A stretch of 64,000 nt of DNA from Lichenihabitans psoromatis. GTDB taxonomy: Bacteria > Pseudomonadota > Alphaproteobacteria > Rhizobiales > Beijerinckiaceae. The notes beneath the pieces were generated by a model that saw nothing but the letters and a program-made list of their open reading frames with translations, was not told where the DNA came from and did no database searches. A program made the translations under genes and the position numbers. The DNA lies in contig NZ_CP036515.1 of the NCBI RefSeq assembly GCF_004323635.1, positions 4,279,501-4,343,500 of the forward strand. The letters run 5' to 3'. Positions 45,861 to 54,553 of this stretch are shown piece after piece (positions within the stretch are counted from its first letter, which is position 1; every line of letters begins with the position of its first letter).

Positions 45861-46895
45861 ATGGCGCGTTGCGTATGGCCTTTTGCGGCGGCGGCCCTGC
45901 TCGCGATGGCGATGGCAGGCTGTTCCCGGTTCGATCACCCCGAGCGGCCCGCGTGGCGCAATCAGGCCGAAGAGGCTTGCCTTGCTCAACATCTCGTCGA
46001 GGCGACGCCTTATCTTCAGCCGAGTCACGCGATCGATGGTCCCAGCATTTGCGGGCTCAACCATCCCTTCCGGGTCTATGCCCTGGCTGGCGGCACCGTG
46101 AAACTCAACACGGCCTCGTTGCTCGACTGCTCGATGATTCCGGCGCTCGATGCATGGATCAAAGACGTGGTCGAGCCCGACGCCCAGGCCCGGTTCGGCG
46201 AACAAGTCGTGCAGATCAACACTATGGGCACCTATTCGTGCCGCGGCATTAACAATATGAGCGGCGCAAAACTATCCGAACATGCGTTTGCCAATGCCAT
46301 GGATGTCGGCGGCTTCGTTCTCGCCAGCGGGCGAGAGATCAATGTGATGCGTGGTTGGAAAAGCGCCGACACGCAGGAGAGCGCGTTTCTCCACGATAGC
46401 CACGCCGGCGCCTGCACGTATTTCACCACCGTGCTGGGTCCCGGCGCCAATATCTTCCACTACAACCACGTGCATCTCGATCTCGCGATGCACGGGAGCA
46501 CGTCGCGCGGTCCGCGTCGCTACTGCAAGCCGGTCCCCGATGCCGAGCAGGTCGAAGCGCCGCGTCGCGATAACCTCCCCGATCCCCCGCCGATCGAAGA
46601 AGAACAGGATATCGCCCGAACGCCGATGCCTGCGCCGACGTATTCAGGAGCGTCGACTGTCGCACTCGCGGCCGACCCTCCCGATGCTCGTGCCTATCGT
46701 GCGTCGGCGCCGGCCGCACGCGCCGAATCGCGCGGTGCCCCGCTGGCCTTCGCTCCCTCGCCGCGTCTCGTCTCCCGCGATCAGTTGGATGTCGACCAGG
46801 CCGGCGACGGCCTCGGCCAACCGCCGCGCCCGCCTGCTGCCATTCAGCCCGACGGAGACATCACCTCGCTGATCAAGAGCCAACCCGTCCGCTAA
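45861..46895 (+). CDS. Extensin-like C-terminal domain lipoprotein
   Basis: This is a 344-residue protein with a lipoprotein signal: hydrophobic stretch CVWPFAAAALLAMAMAG ending in the lipobox AMAGC, with Cys near residue 20. The extensin-like domain (about 35-225) contains CLAQHLVEATPYLQPSHAID, SEHAFANAMDVGGF and HYNHVHLDLAMHG, plus several cysteines. The domain is D-Ala-D-Ala peptidase-like in fold and common in Rhizobiales; a role in the cell wall is suspected, not shown. The last 110 residues are disordered and rich in Pro, Ala and Arg. Confidence 0.88.
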   Translation: MARCVWPFAAAALLAMAMAGCSRFDHPERPAWRNQAEEACLAQHLVEATPYLQPSHAIDGPSICGLNHPFRVYALAGGTVKLNTASLLDCSMIPALDAWIKDVVEPDAQARFGEQVVQINTMGTYSCRGINNMSGAKLSEHAFANAMDVGGFVLASGREINVMRGWKSADTQESAFLHDSHAGACTYFTTVLGPGANIFHYNHVHLDLAMHGSTSRGPRRYCKPVPDAEQVEAPRRDNLPDPPPIEEEQDIARTPMPAPTYSGASTVALAADPPDARAYRASAPAARAESRGAPLAFAPSPRLVSRDQLDVDQAGDGLGQPPRPPAAIQPDGDITSLIKSQPVR

Positions 46896-47007
46896 AGCGC
46901 TCGCCTTCTGACAGCCGACCTGTGTGGCAGCGGTCGGGCCAATGGTGGCTCGTGCGGCTCGTTAGAATGTGATCGCGATCCTCGATGCGAGGCAGACGAG
47001 TTTCCGC

Positions 47008-48189
47008 TCAAGGCCCGAACAGATCGAGTTGCCGCGCCTGCGGATGTGACGGCGTGAACAGATCAGCGCGTAGTTTCGAGCGGACCTTGGGGAAACCGAG
47101 GCGATCGCTCGCAATCTCGAAGCGGCGCGCGATCATGGCCGCATAAGGTCCCGTGCCGGTCATCCGCTGACCCCATTTGGCATCGTAATCCCGCCCGCCA
47201 CGCATCGATTGGACGAGCGACATGACGTGCCGGAAACGGTCCGGAAAGTGGGCCAGCAGCCATTCCTTGAAGATGTCGCGCACCTCGAGCGGCAGTCGCA
47301 GCATCACATAGCCGGCCTCGCGCGCGCCGGCCGCATGGGCAAGCTCCAAGATCGTCTCGATCTCGGTATCGGTCACGGCCGGAATGATGGGCGCGACCAT
47401 AACGGTCACCGGAATGCCAGCCGCGGCGAGCAAGCGGATCGCCTCGATGCGTTTGCCCGGCGTCGTGGCGCGCGGCTCCATGGTCCTGGCCAAGGTTGCG
47501 TCGAGGGTCGTCACGGACAGCGCGACCTTGACCAGACCCTTAGCCGCCATCGGAGCCAGGATGTCGATGTCGCGCGTCACCAGAGCCGATTTCGTGACGA
47601 TGCCGACCGGGTGATCGCATTTCGCCAACACCTCGAGAATTGAGCGCATAACCTTATGGTCGCGCTCGATCGGCTGATACGGATCGGTGTTGGTGCCGAT
47701 CGCGATGGTCCGCGGTTTATATCCGGGCGCACCGAGTTCCCGCTCCAACCGCTCCGCCGCACCCTGCTTGACGAACAGGCGCGACTCGAAATCAAGGCCG
47801 GGCGACAGGCCCATAAACGCATGTGTCGGGCGCGCGAAACAATAGACGCAGCCATGCTCGCAGCCCCGATACGGATTGATTGACCGATCAAAGGAAATGT
47901 CGGGCGATTCGTTGCGCGTAATGACGGTCTTGGGCGTCTCCATCGTGATGGTGGTCTTGAACGGCGCCAGCGTCTCAAGCGCATCCCATCCATCATCGAC
48001 ATCGATGCGCTGTGATCCCTCGAAGCGCCCGGATCGATTGCTCAACGCGCCGCGACCCTTGCGCCGTTTGTCGTCGGTCACCATCGACATATTGGCAGGC
48101 TCGGGGACTGCTACGTCTTTGATCCCAAGCCGAGGCAGGCGCTTCGATCGGCGTGGAGACGGCGGTGTCGTATCGCGGATCGTCAACAC
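47008..48189 (-). CDS. PA0069-family radical SAM protein
   Basis: This is a 393-residue radical SAM enzyme. The cluster motif CX3CX2C appears as CEHGCVYC near residue 112, in the family string SINPYRGCEHGCVYCFARPT. This differs from spore photoproduct lyase but is related to it, and PA0069-type proteins have no proven reaction. The N-terminus is uncertain: ATG 48090 (MSMVTDD) would begin nearer the conserved region, while ATG 48189 adds 33 basic residues. It converges on the extensin gene across 112 bases in which I see no terminator. Downstream of it lies only that gap. Confidence 0.88.
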   Translation of the reverse strand: MLTIRDTTPPSPRRSKRLPRLGIKDVAVPEPANMSMVTDDKRRKGRGALSNRSGRFEGSQRIDVDDGWDALETLAPFKTTITMETPKTVITRNESPDISFDRSINPYRGCEHGCVYCFARPTHAFMGLSPGLDFESRLFVKQGAAERLERELGAPGYKPRTIAIGTNTDPYQPIERDHKVMRSILEVLAKCDHPVGIVTKSALVTRDIDILAPMAAKGLVKVALSVTTLDATLARTMEPRATTPGKRIEAIRLLAAAGIPVTVMVAPIIPAVTDTEIETILELAHAAGAREAGYVMLRLPLEVRDIFKEWLLAHFPDRFRHVMSLVQSMRGGRDYDAKWGQRMTGTGPYAAMIARRFEIASDRLGFPKVRSKLRADLFTPSHPQARQLDLFGP

Positions 48190-48348
48190 GCCGTCAGCCT
48201 CGCTCGGTCGCCGCCTAAGCCGTTTGAACCGACCCAGGCTGAGCAGAACAAATAAAGAACATCGGGAGTCAGGTCAATCGCGCAATCGTCGAGCCGAACA
48301 GGCGCGGAAGGCGCGACATCCGCGCCTCGATCGTGATAGGACGCCGCG

Positions 48349-48885
48349 ATGCTCTCAGCACTCGTCCTTATGCCGTCCAACATCGGTGGCACGTCAGCCG
48401 CCCTCGGCGCGCTCGTCCGCAGCCTTGCGGCGCTCGTGCCTGCCACGGTCGAGGGCATCGTCCGTGATGTATCGATTGTGACCGATCGGGCGGACGATGG
48501 TCTTCGCCGCGTAGCCGATCACGCCGGCTGCCGGATCGTCGACGAGCCCACCTTCGAGGCGGGGTTCGCCACGGCGCTGGCCGGCGCACGATCCGACCTT
48601 CTTTTCGTGCTCCGGGCCGGTATCGGGTTCGATCGTGGCCTCATCAACGAGATCGGAATGCGGCTCGGGCCCGACCCAACAATCGCGGGTGGATTTCTGC
48701 TACGCGAGGATCACGGCGGGCTGATGTCGCGCCTGCTGCCGAATCTGGCACCCATTGCCGGGGTCATCGCCGCGCGCGCCGATCTCTCAGGCCACCCCGC
48801 GAGCTTCAAGGCATTGGTCGGCGGACTGAAGGCCACGCAGACGCTCGCGTCACGGGCGCAGTTCTGGATCGACAATCCGACCTAA
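48349..48885 (+). CDS. Short glycosyltransferase-like protein
   Basis: This is a 178-residue protein resembling part of a GT-A (family 2-like) nucleotide-sugar domain. The pattern LSALVLMPSNIGGTSAALGA to VSIVTDRADDG and LLFVLRAGIGFDRGLINEIG suggests a Rossmann-type beta sheet, but I do not see a clear DXD metal motif. Genes of this type often lie next to moaB in Rhizobiales, as here (convergent, 9 bases apart). It may be an inactive or novel branch; the function is unknown. ATG 48349 is the only sensible start. Confidence 0.72.
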   Translation: MLSALVLMPSNIGGTSAALGALVRSLAALVPATVEGIVRDVSIVTDRADDGLRRVADHAGCRIVDEPTFEAGFATALAGARSDLLFVLRAGIGFDRGLINEIGMRLGPDPTIAGGFLLREDHGGLMSRLLPNLAPIAGVIAARADLSGHPASFKALVGGLKATQTLASRAQFWIDNPT

Positions 48886-48894
48886 GCGACGGGC

Positions 48895-49455
48895 TCAGAC
48901 GTCGGCGCGCGCCGATGGCCGTTTGAGATGCTCATCGAGCCGGGGCATCAACTCGACGAAGTTGCAGGGTCGATAACGGTAGTCGAGTTGGTGGGCCAGA
49001 ATACCGTCCCAGGCATCTTTGCAGGCGCCCGGTGAACCGGGCAAGACAAACACGAAGGTGGTGCCGATCAGCCCGGCTGTCGCCCGCGATTGCACCGTGG
49101 AGGTCCCGATCTTCGCATACGAGATGTGATGGAACACCGTCGAGAACCCGTCCATCCGTTTGCTGAACAGCGGCTCCAGGCTGTCAGGCGTCACATCTCG
49201 CCCCGTGAAGCCCGTGCCTCCGGTCGTGATCACGACGTCGATCCCAGGGTCGTCGGCGTAGGCCTGCACGACACCCACGATGGCGGCACGATCGTCCGGC
49301 ACGATCGTGCGACCGCCAAGCCGATGCCCGACCCCGGTCAAGCGCTCCACCAAGACATCGCCCGATCGATCGTCATCGCTGCGGCGCGTGTCCGACACCG
49401 TCACGACCGCGATCGACAGGGGAAGGAAGGATCTTGTTTCATCGATGCCGGGCAT
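48895..49455 (-). CDS. moaB: Molybdenum cofactor biosynthesis protein MoaB
   Basis: This is a 186-residue MoaB/MogA-fold protein. The molybdopterin-binding motif TTGGTGFTGRDVTPDSLEPL is near residues 80-99 and the C-terminal LPGSPGACKDAWDGI is conserved. It adenylylates molybdopterin before metal insertion, or fills a related step. It faces the glycosyltransferase-like gene with 9 bases between stops. The presence of moaB implies molybdoenzymes elsewhere in the genome. Confidence 0.93.
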   Translation of the reverse strand: MPGIDETRSFLPLSIAVVTVSDTRRSDDDRSGDVLVERLTGVGHRLGGRTIVPDDRAAIVGVVQAYADDPGIDVVITTGGTGFTGRDVTPDSLEPLFSKRMDGFSTVFHHISYAKIGTSTVQSRATAGLIGTTFVFVLPGSPGACKDAWDGILAHQLDYRYRPCNFVELMPRLDEHLKRPSARADV

Positions 49456-49478
49456 GACTCAGATCCTCCCAGCAACCA

Positions 49479-50432
49479 TTACTGCTTGAACGTATTACAG
49501 GCATCCACGCTGCCGGTCTTTAGCCCCGTGGTCAGCCACTGTTGCCGCTGTGCCGAGCTTCCATGCGTAAAGCTATCCGGCACGGCATAGCCGCGCGATT
49601 GCTTCTGCAAACGATCATCCCCGATGGCCGCAGCGGTAGCGATCGCCTTGTCGACATCCCCCTGCTCCAGGATATGCCACTTCTGGTCGGCATGGTTGGC
49701 CCAGACGCCGGCGAAACAATCCGCCATCAATTCGATCCGGACCGAAAGGCTGTTGGCCTCCTGCTGGCTCGCCTGCTCCTGCCGGTCGCGCACCTTGCCG
49801 AGAATTCCAAGCAGATTCTGCACATGGTGGCCGATCTCATGCGAGATCACATAGGCATAGGCGAAGTCGCCACCGCCGCCGAGCTTCTGCTTCATGTCGT
49901 TGAAGAAAGACATGTCCAAATAGACCTTCTGGTCGACAGGGCAGTAAAACGGACCCATCGCCGATTGCGCCTGCCCGCAACCCGAGCGTGTCACGCCACT
50001 GTAGAGAACGAGCTTCGGCTTGACGTATTGAACGCCCTTTTGGGCTGGCAGAACCTCGGACCAGACGTCCTCCGTCTCGCCGAGGATCGCGGCCACGAAG
50101 TCGCCCATCTGATCGGTCGGCGCCGTGCTGCGGCGTGCCTGCCCCTGAGCGGGTGCCTGGCTCTGGCTTTGGCTGAATTGCGAGCTGTCGGGACGCTGAT
50201 AAGGCTGGCTCTGCGTGCTCTGACCTTGGTTCGTGGCATTCTCGACGCCGCTGATCAACACGCGCGGGTCGATGCCGGTCACGTAACCGATGATCGCCAG
50301 GATGATGATCGCGCCGATGCCGAGCCCGCCGCCGCCCATCGGGATGCCGAAGCCACCGCCTCCGCCGCCGCTATCGCCGCCGCCGCGCACGTCTTCGATA
50401 TTGTCCGATCGCCGGGAATCTTCCCACCGCAT
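49479..50432 (-). CDS. YpfJ/KPN_02809-family neutral zinc metallopeptidase
   Basis: This is a 317-residue protein. A cytoplasmic start (MRWEDSRRSDNIEDVRGGG) leads through a glycine-rich stretch (GGGGGGFGIPMGGGGLG) into a single helix (about 35-53, GIGAIIILAIIGYVTGIDP). A periplasmic metallopeptidase-like domain carries HEIGHHVQ near residue 197 and CGQAQSAMGPFYCPVDQKVY. The family is conserved from alpha- to gammaproteobacteria, but its substrate is unknown. It is followed by the moaB gene 23 bases downstream, probably in the same transcript. Confidence 0.9.
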   Translation of the reverse strand: MRWEDSRRSDNIEDVRGGGDSGGGGGGFGIPMGGGGLGIGAIIILAIIGYVTGIDPRVLISGVENATNQGQSTQSQPYQRPDSSQFSQSQSQAPAQGQARRSTAPTDQMGDFVAAILGETEDVWSEVLPAQKGVQYVKPKLVLYSGVTRSGCGQAQSAMGPFYCPVDQKVYLDMSFFNDMKQKLGGGGDFAYAYVISHEIGHHVQNLLGILGKVRDRQEQASQQEANSLSVRIELMADCFAGVWANHADQKWHILEQGDVDKAIATAAAIGDDRLQKQSRGYAVPDSFTHGSSAQRQQWLTTGLKTGSVDACNTFKQ

Positions 50433-50542
50433 GTCAAACTCCCCGTCTGCCGGTCACAACAGACCGATAGACCAGCGGTGCCGCCCCGCCAAGCTTGACT
50501 ATGCGACAAAGATGCCCAGGCGCGCACCCATGCGGCGGTGAA

Positions 50543-51538
50543 TCAGAACCACCCTTTTCGGCGCAGCCAAATCGCCGGGACGACCATGCTGATCGAAACC
50601 AACAGCAGACCCCATTGGTACCCCCAGGCCCAGTCGTATTCCGGCATATTCTTGAAGTTCATGCCATAGAGACCGACCACGAAGGTCGGGGGGATGCCGA
50701 CCACGGACGCGATCGTGAGCAGGCGAAACAGCCGGTTCTGATCGATATTGATAAAGCCCAGCGTCGAATCGAGCAGGAACTGCACCTTGTCGGTCAGACG
50801 CGTCTCGTAGTCATTCAGCGATGCGATATCCTGCCGTAACGTCTTGATACGGTTCTTGACCCCGTTCGGCAGCTTGTCTTGTGCGTTGGCGGTCACGAAA
50901 GCCAGCAAGCGACCGATACCAAGCAGACTGTCCCGGATATTCGAGGTGAGGTCACCCGATCGACCCACCGTGTGCAGGATCGATTCGAGTTCGGCTTCGT
51001 ATTTGATGGGCTTGATCCGCTTGGGGCTGTCGGCCGGGTTGGTGAAGATCTGGCGGGACACGCGGTCGAGTTCGGCTCCGAGCGCCTCGACCGCGTCGGC
51101 CATACGATCAACGATCGCCTCGAGCAAACCGACGAAGACATCCGTCGCCACATGAACGGTCGCGTCGCCGGGTTTGACCTTCCGGTTGATGTAATTGGTG
51201 AAAGACAAGAGTTCTTCGGTGCGGACCGTGACCAGAAGCTTGGGTGTCAGGAAAAATCCGACGGTCGTGGTTCGAACCTCACCGGCCGGATCGCGAAACA
51301 GCACCGGCGTGAAGACCTGCAGGATATCGCCCTCAAAGCGAAGCCGACTGACGGTCTGTAGATCTTCGAGGCTCTCGTCGTCGGGAAGAATGACTTTCGC
51401 AAAGCGTTCGACGAACGAGAGTTCCTCGGCCGTGGGGTCGAGGAGATCCATCCAGACGACGTTGGACGGCAGATCGGGGAGAGTTAGGTCACACGTGACC
51501 TCGTCGCGCGCGCCGACATTGTCGTAGAATTTCAGCAT
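50543..51538 (-). CDS. corA: CorA-family magnesium/cobalt transporter
   Basis: This is a 331-residue CorA. A long cytoplasmic alpha/beta domain (about 1-265) is followed by two C-terminal transmembrane helices bearing the selectivity motif GMN (in YGMNFKNMPE, near residue 289). CorA pentamers carry Mg2+ and sometimes Co2+ or Ni2+ into the cell. The length and the LLTIASVVGIPPTFVVGLYG stretch are standard. It is one of two likely cation-homeostasis proteins here, the other being the CorC-type protein at 5707. Confidence 0.93.
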   Translation of the reverse strand: MLKFYDNVGARDEVTCDLTLPDLPSNVVWMDLLDPTAEELSFVERFAKVILPDDESLEDLQTVSRLRFEGDILQVFTPVLFRDPAGEVRTTTVGFFLTPKLLVTVRTEELLSFTNYINRKVKPGDATVHVATDVFVGLLEAIVDRMADAVEALGAELDRVSRQIFTNPADSPKRIKPIKYEAELESILHTVGRSGDLTSNIRDSLLGIGRLLAFVTANAQDKLPNGVKNRIKTLRQDIASLNDYETRLTDKVQFLLDSTLGFINIDQNRLFRLLTIASVVGIPPTFVVGLYGMNFKNMPEYDWAWGYQWGLLLVSISMVVPAIWLRRKGWF

Positions 51539-51640
51539 CGCACACCCTTTGCTCAGCGCCCGGCCGACGTGTTCCCGCGTTGTAGATCATGACGTCGTGG
51601 GATCAAGACACACGCGCGCAGGATCAACGCCTGGTTGCCT

Positions 51641-53431
51641 CTAACGCGGAACCGGTCGGCGGATCGACTGTCGCACGCGAGCGGTGCTTGGCTCGGTGTT
51701 CAGCAGCCGGCGAAACTCGTCGCGTTTCTCGTGGACGGAGGCGATCACCAGCCCCATCGGCACACCGACATCGACCAACACGGCTTCGGAGAGTTGCAGG
51801 CTCGCCTCGATGGTTTCGGGCACGGCGTCGGTCACGCCAAGGTCGTAGAGAGCGCGCGCATGATCGGCGTCGCGGGCGCGCGCCACGACGACGAGATCCT
51901 GGCTTTCGGCTCGTCCAATCGCCGCCACCTGCTCGACGACACGTGAGGAACTCACGGTCAGCACCAGAGCGCGTGCGGTTTCGAGCCCACAGCGACGCAG
52001 GAACTCCGGCCGGGTCGCATCGCCGAAATAGATGGGTGTCCCGGCGGCGCGCTCGCGCGCGACAAGGCTCGGGCTCTCGTCGATCGCCAGAAACGGCACG
52101 TTATGGACGGTCAGCATCTCGCTGACGAGCCGCCCAACCCGCCCAAACCCCACGATGATGACACGCGATTGTCCATCGTCCGGCGGCGGCTCGACCGGCA
52201 CAGCAATGTCGGCCCTGCGGCCGAGCCGTTTGCCGAGCCGCTCCGCCACGACGGCGATGAGCGGGATCGCGATCATGGTCAATGTTACGGCCACGAGAAG
52301 ATCCTGACCGATCTTCGGATCGAGGACATGGGCGGCCAACAGCGCGTTGACGATCACGAATGCAAATTCGCCGCCCGGCCCGAGCAGCAGCGCGACCTCG
52401 ACGGCGACCCGTCGCGGCAGCTTGATGGCCACGCCGACACCGAGCAGCAGCATCGTCTTGACGACCAGCAGCCCGGCCGCGATCTCGACGATCCTCAAGG
52501 GATCCGCAAAAAGCCGCGTTAGATCGAGATCGGCCCCGACCGACACGAAGAACAAGCCGAGCAGAAGCCCCTTGAATGGCTCGATCGTGACTTCGATTTC
52601 GCGTCGGTATTCCGTTTCGGCCAGCAGCAAGCCCGCCAGGAAAGCCCCGATCGCCATCGACAAGCCGGCCGCCGCCGTGATGGCGCTTGTCCCGATCACG
52701 ACAAAGAGCGAGGCCGCCATGAACAATTCAGTCGAGCGCGCCGAGGCGACATGGTGAAACAAGGGTCGCAGGATCAGCCGCCCGAGCGTCACGATGACGC
52801 CGATGCCGACAATGGCCGGCGCCAGCCGAAGCAGGAGCCCGAGCCCAATGCCGCCGACCTCATGGCTCGACAGCAACGACACACCGAACAGCAGCGGCGC
52901 GACCGCGAGATCCTGAAAGAGCAACACCGCGAAGGCGGTTCGCCCCGCGCCGGAATTGAGCCGCTTCCGCTCCGCCAAGACTGGCACCACGATGGCGGTC
53001 GACGACAAGGCCAGCGCGGTGCCGAGCACCAACGCGACGGGGGCCGACACGCCGAGCCCAAGGACCGCGCCGAGCGCCAAAGCGGCTCCGCAGACACAGA
53101 CCTGAAGCGGCCCCAGGCCGAACACAAGCCGCCGCATGGTCGACAGCCGCTCGAACGAAAGCTCGAGACCGATCATGAACAACAGAAAGACGACGCCGAA
53201 TTCGGCCACCCCGGCCACGCGCTCGAGATTGTTCAGGGCCACATGCGATAGGATCGGAAAGACCGGCACCAGTGCGCCGAGGCCGAATGGGCCAAGCGCG
53301 ATGCCGCCAAGCACGAAGCCCAGCACCGGGCTGATGCGGAGGCGGTGGAAGATCGGCACAACAATGCCGGCCGTGGCAAGAAACAGCAGCACCTCACGGG
53401 TCCCGGCCGGGAAAAGCTCTGCGGTCAACAC
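51641..53431 (-). CDS. Kef-type monovalent cation:proton antiporter (CPA2)
   Basis: This is a 596-residue protein. About 12 transmembrane helices (1-385) include LLFMIGLELSFERLSTMRRL and LLFQDLAVAPLLFGVSLLSS. A cytoplasmic TrkA-N (RCK) domain begins with VIIVGFGRVGRLVSEML near residue 424. It resembles KefB/KefC and probably exchanges K+ or Na+ for protons under glutathione, redox or pH control. The region holding the GST-type KefF/G partner is not nearby. The last stretch is helical and cytoplasmic. Confidence 0.9.
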   Translation of the reverse strand: MLTAELFPAGTREVLLFLATAGIVVPIFHRLRISPVLGFVLGGIALGPFGLGALVPVFPILSHVALNNLERVAGVAEFGVVFLLFMIGLELSFERLSTMRRLVFGLGPLQVCVCGAALALGAVLGLGVSAPVALVLGTALALSSTAIVVPVLAERKRLNSGAGRTAFAVLLFQDLAVAPLLFGVSLLSSHEVGGIGLGLLLRLAPAIVGIGVIVTLGRLILRPLFHHVASARSTELFMAASLFVVIGTSAITAAAGLSMAIGAFLAGLLLAETEYRREIEVTIEPFKGLLLGLFFVSVGADLDLTRLFADPLRIVEIAAGLLVVKTMLLLGVGVAIKLPRRVAVEVALLLGPGGEFAFVIVNALLAAHVLDPKIGQDLLVAVTLTMIAIPLIAVVAERLGKRLGRRADIAVPVEPPPDDGQSRVIIVGFGRVGRLVSEMLTVHNVPFLAIDESPSLVARERAAGTPIYFGDATRPEFLRRCGLETARALVLTVSSSRVVEQVAAIGRAESQDLVVVARARDADHARALYDLGVTDAVPETIEASLQLSEAVLVDVGVPMGLVIASVHEKRDEFRRLLNTEPSTARVRQSIRRPVPR

Positions 53432-53558
53432 CTATCCTTCGGGCTAAGAGCGTCGGGAGACGTCGATCCATCCCGATCGCCGCCTCTGTGGTGTTCTACG
53501 AAGATTCGGCTGCGGCAAGCCACCCGCCAAAGCCGAAAAGGCGGCGTCGATCGTGCGG

Positions 53559-54467
53559 TTAGATCGTTGGCGGCAGTCCCAAACGATCGGCGAGCGCCCG
53601 CAAATCCCGCCACGCAAATTTTTTATTGAAAGGCGTACGGAGCAGGTAGGCCGGATGCAGCATCGGCATGGCTGGAATCATCCGGCTGCCGGATGGGTAA
53701 TCGACCCATTTGCCGCGCGCGCGGGTGATCGATTCCTTTCCGGCCAGCAGGGCCTGCATGGCGGAGCCGCCGAGCAGCACCAGAAATTCGGGCTCCGCGA
53801 GTTCGATCTGCCGGGTGATGAATGGCAGGCAGGTTGCCACTTCGAGATCGGTCGGCGCACGGTTGGCGGGCGGACGCCAGGGCACCACGTTGGCGATATA
53901 GACGGCGGTTCGGTCAAGCCCGATGGTGGCGAGCATCCGGTCGAGCAATTGCCCGGCCTTGCCGACGAACGGCACGCCGCTCCGGTCCTCGTCGGCGCCG
54001 GGCGCCTCGCCGATCATCATGACGCGCGCCGCGGGATTGCCGTCCGCGAAAACGAGGCGGCTCGCGGTTCGCTTCAACCCGCAGCCGTCGAACCGATCCA
54101 TGATGTCGCGTAAAGCGTCGAGGCTCGTGGCGTCCCGCGCGGCCTCTCGGGCGGACTGGATCGCCGCGTCAGCCGACAGCGACGCCGCATCGATGGGGCG
54201 TGCCGCAACGATCGCAGGCGCTTTGGTGAGCGGTGGGCGAATGCGTTGGGGGAGAGTTGGCGTGAAGCCGTCGTCGCCCAACGGGAGCGCTGGCTCCTGC
54301 TCCAGCTGGGCCGGAGCAGCCTCAGAGACCGGCACCTGCACCGCAACCGAAGCGGAGAAGCGATCATGCGGCACGTCGTCGACGACCGCATCGACGCCCA
54401 TCTCGCCGTACCAGCGCAGGAGGTCGGCCAGTTGCTCGGCGGTTGCATCGAAATCCGGCGTGGTCAT
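53559..54467 (-). CDS. Uracil-DNA glycosylase (family 4-type) with N-terminal extension
   Basis: This is a 302-residue protein. The catalytic domain begins near residue 110 with the Fe-S-associated cysteine string [19 protein letters not shown] and the active-site loop [20 protein letters not shown]. It continues through [16 protein letters not shown] to the motif [11 protein letters not shown] near 280. It removes uracil from DNA and begins base-excision repair. About 100 residues before the domain are variable, Ala- and Pro-rich and probably flexible, longer than in many homologues. ATG 54467 is chosen over 54482. It is divergent from ETF-QO across about 85 bases. Confidence 0.88.
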   Translation of the reverse strand: MTTPDFDATAEQLADLLRWYGEMGVDAVVDDVPHDRFSASVAVQVPVSEAAPAQLEQEPALPLGDDGFTPTLPQRIRPPLTKAPAIVAARPIDAASLSADAAIQSAREAARDATSLDALRDIMDRFDGCGLKRTASRLVFADGNPAARVMMIGEAPGADEDRSGVPFVGKAGQLLDRMLATIGLDRTAVYIANVVPWRPPANRAPTDLEVATCLPFITRQIELAEPEFLVLLGGSAMQALLAGKESITRARGKWVDYPSGSRMIPAMPMLHPAYLLRTPFNKKFAWRDLRALADRLGLPPTI

Positions 54468-54553
54468 GCGCGCTTTTAGCATCGGCTCGCGGTTTGCGCG
54501 AACCCAAGGACTCGCTATCTAGATGGATGGCGCGAGATGAGAGGAACTCTAGA

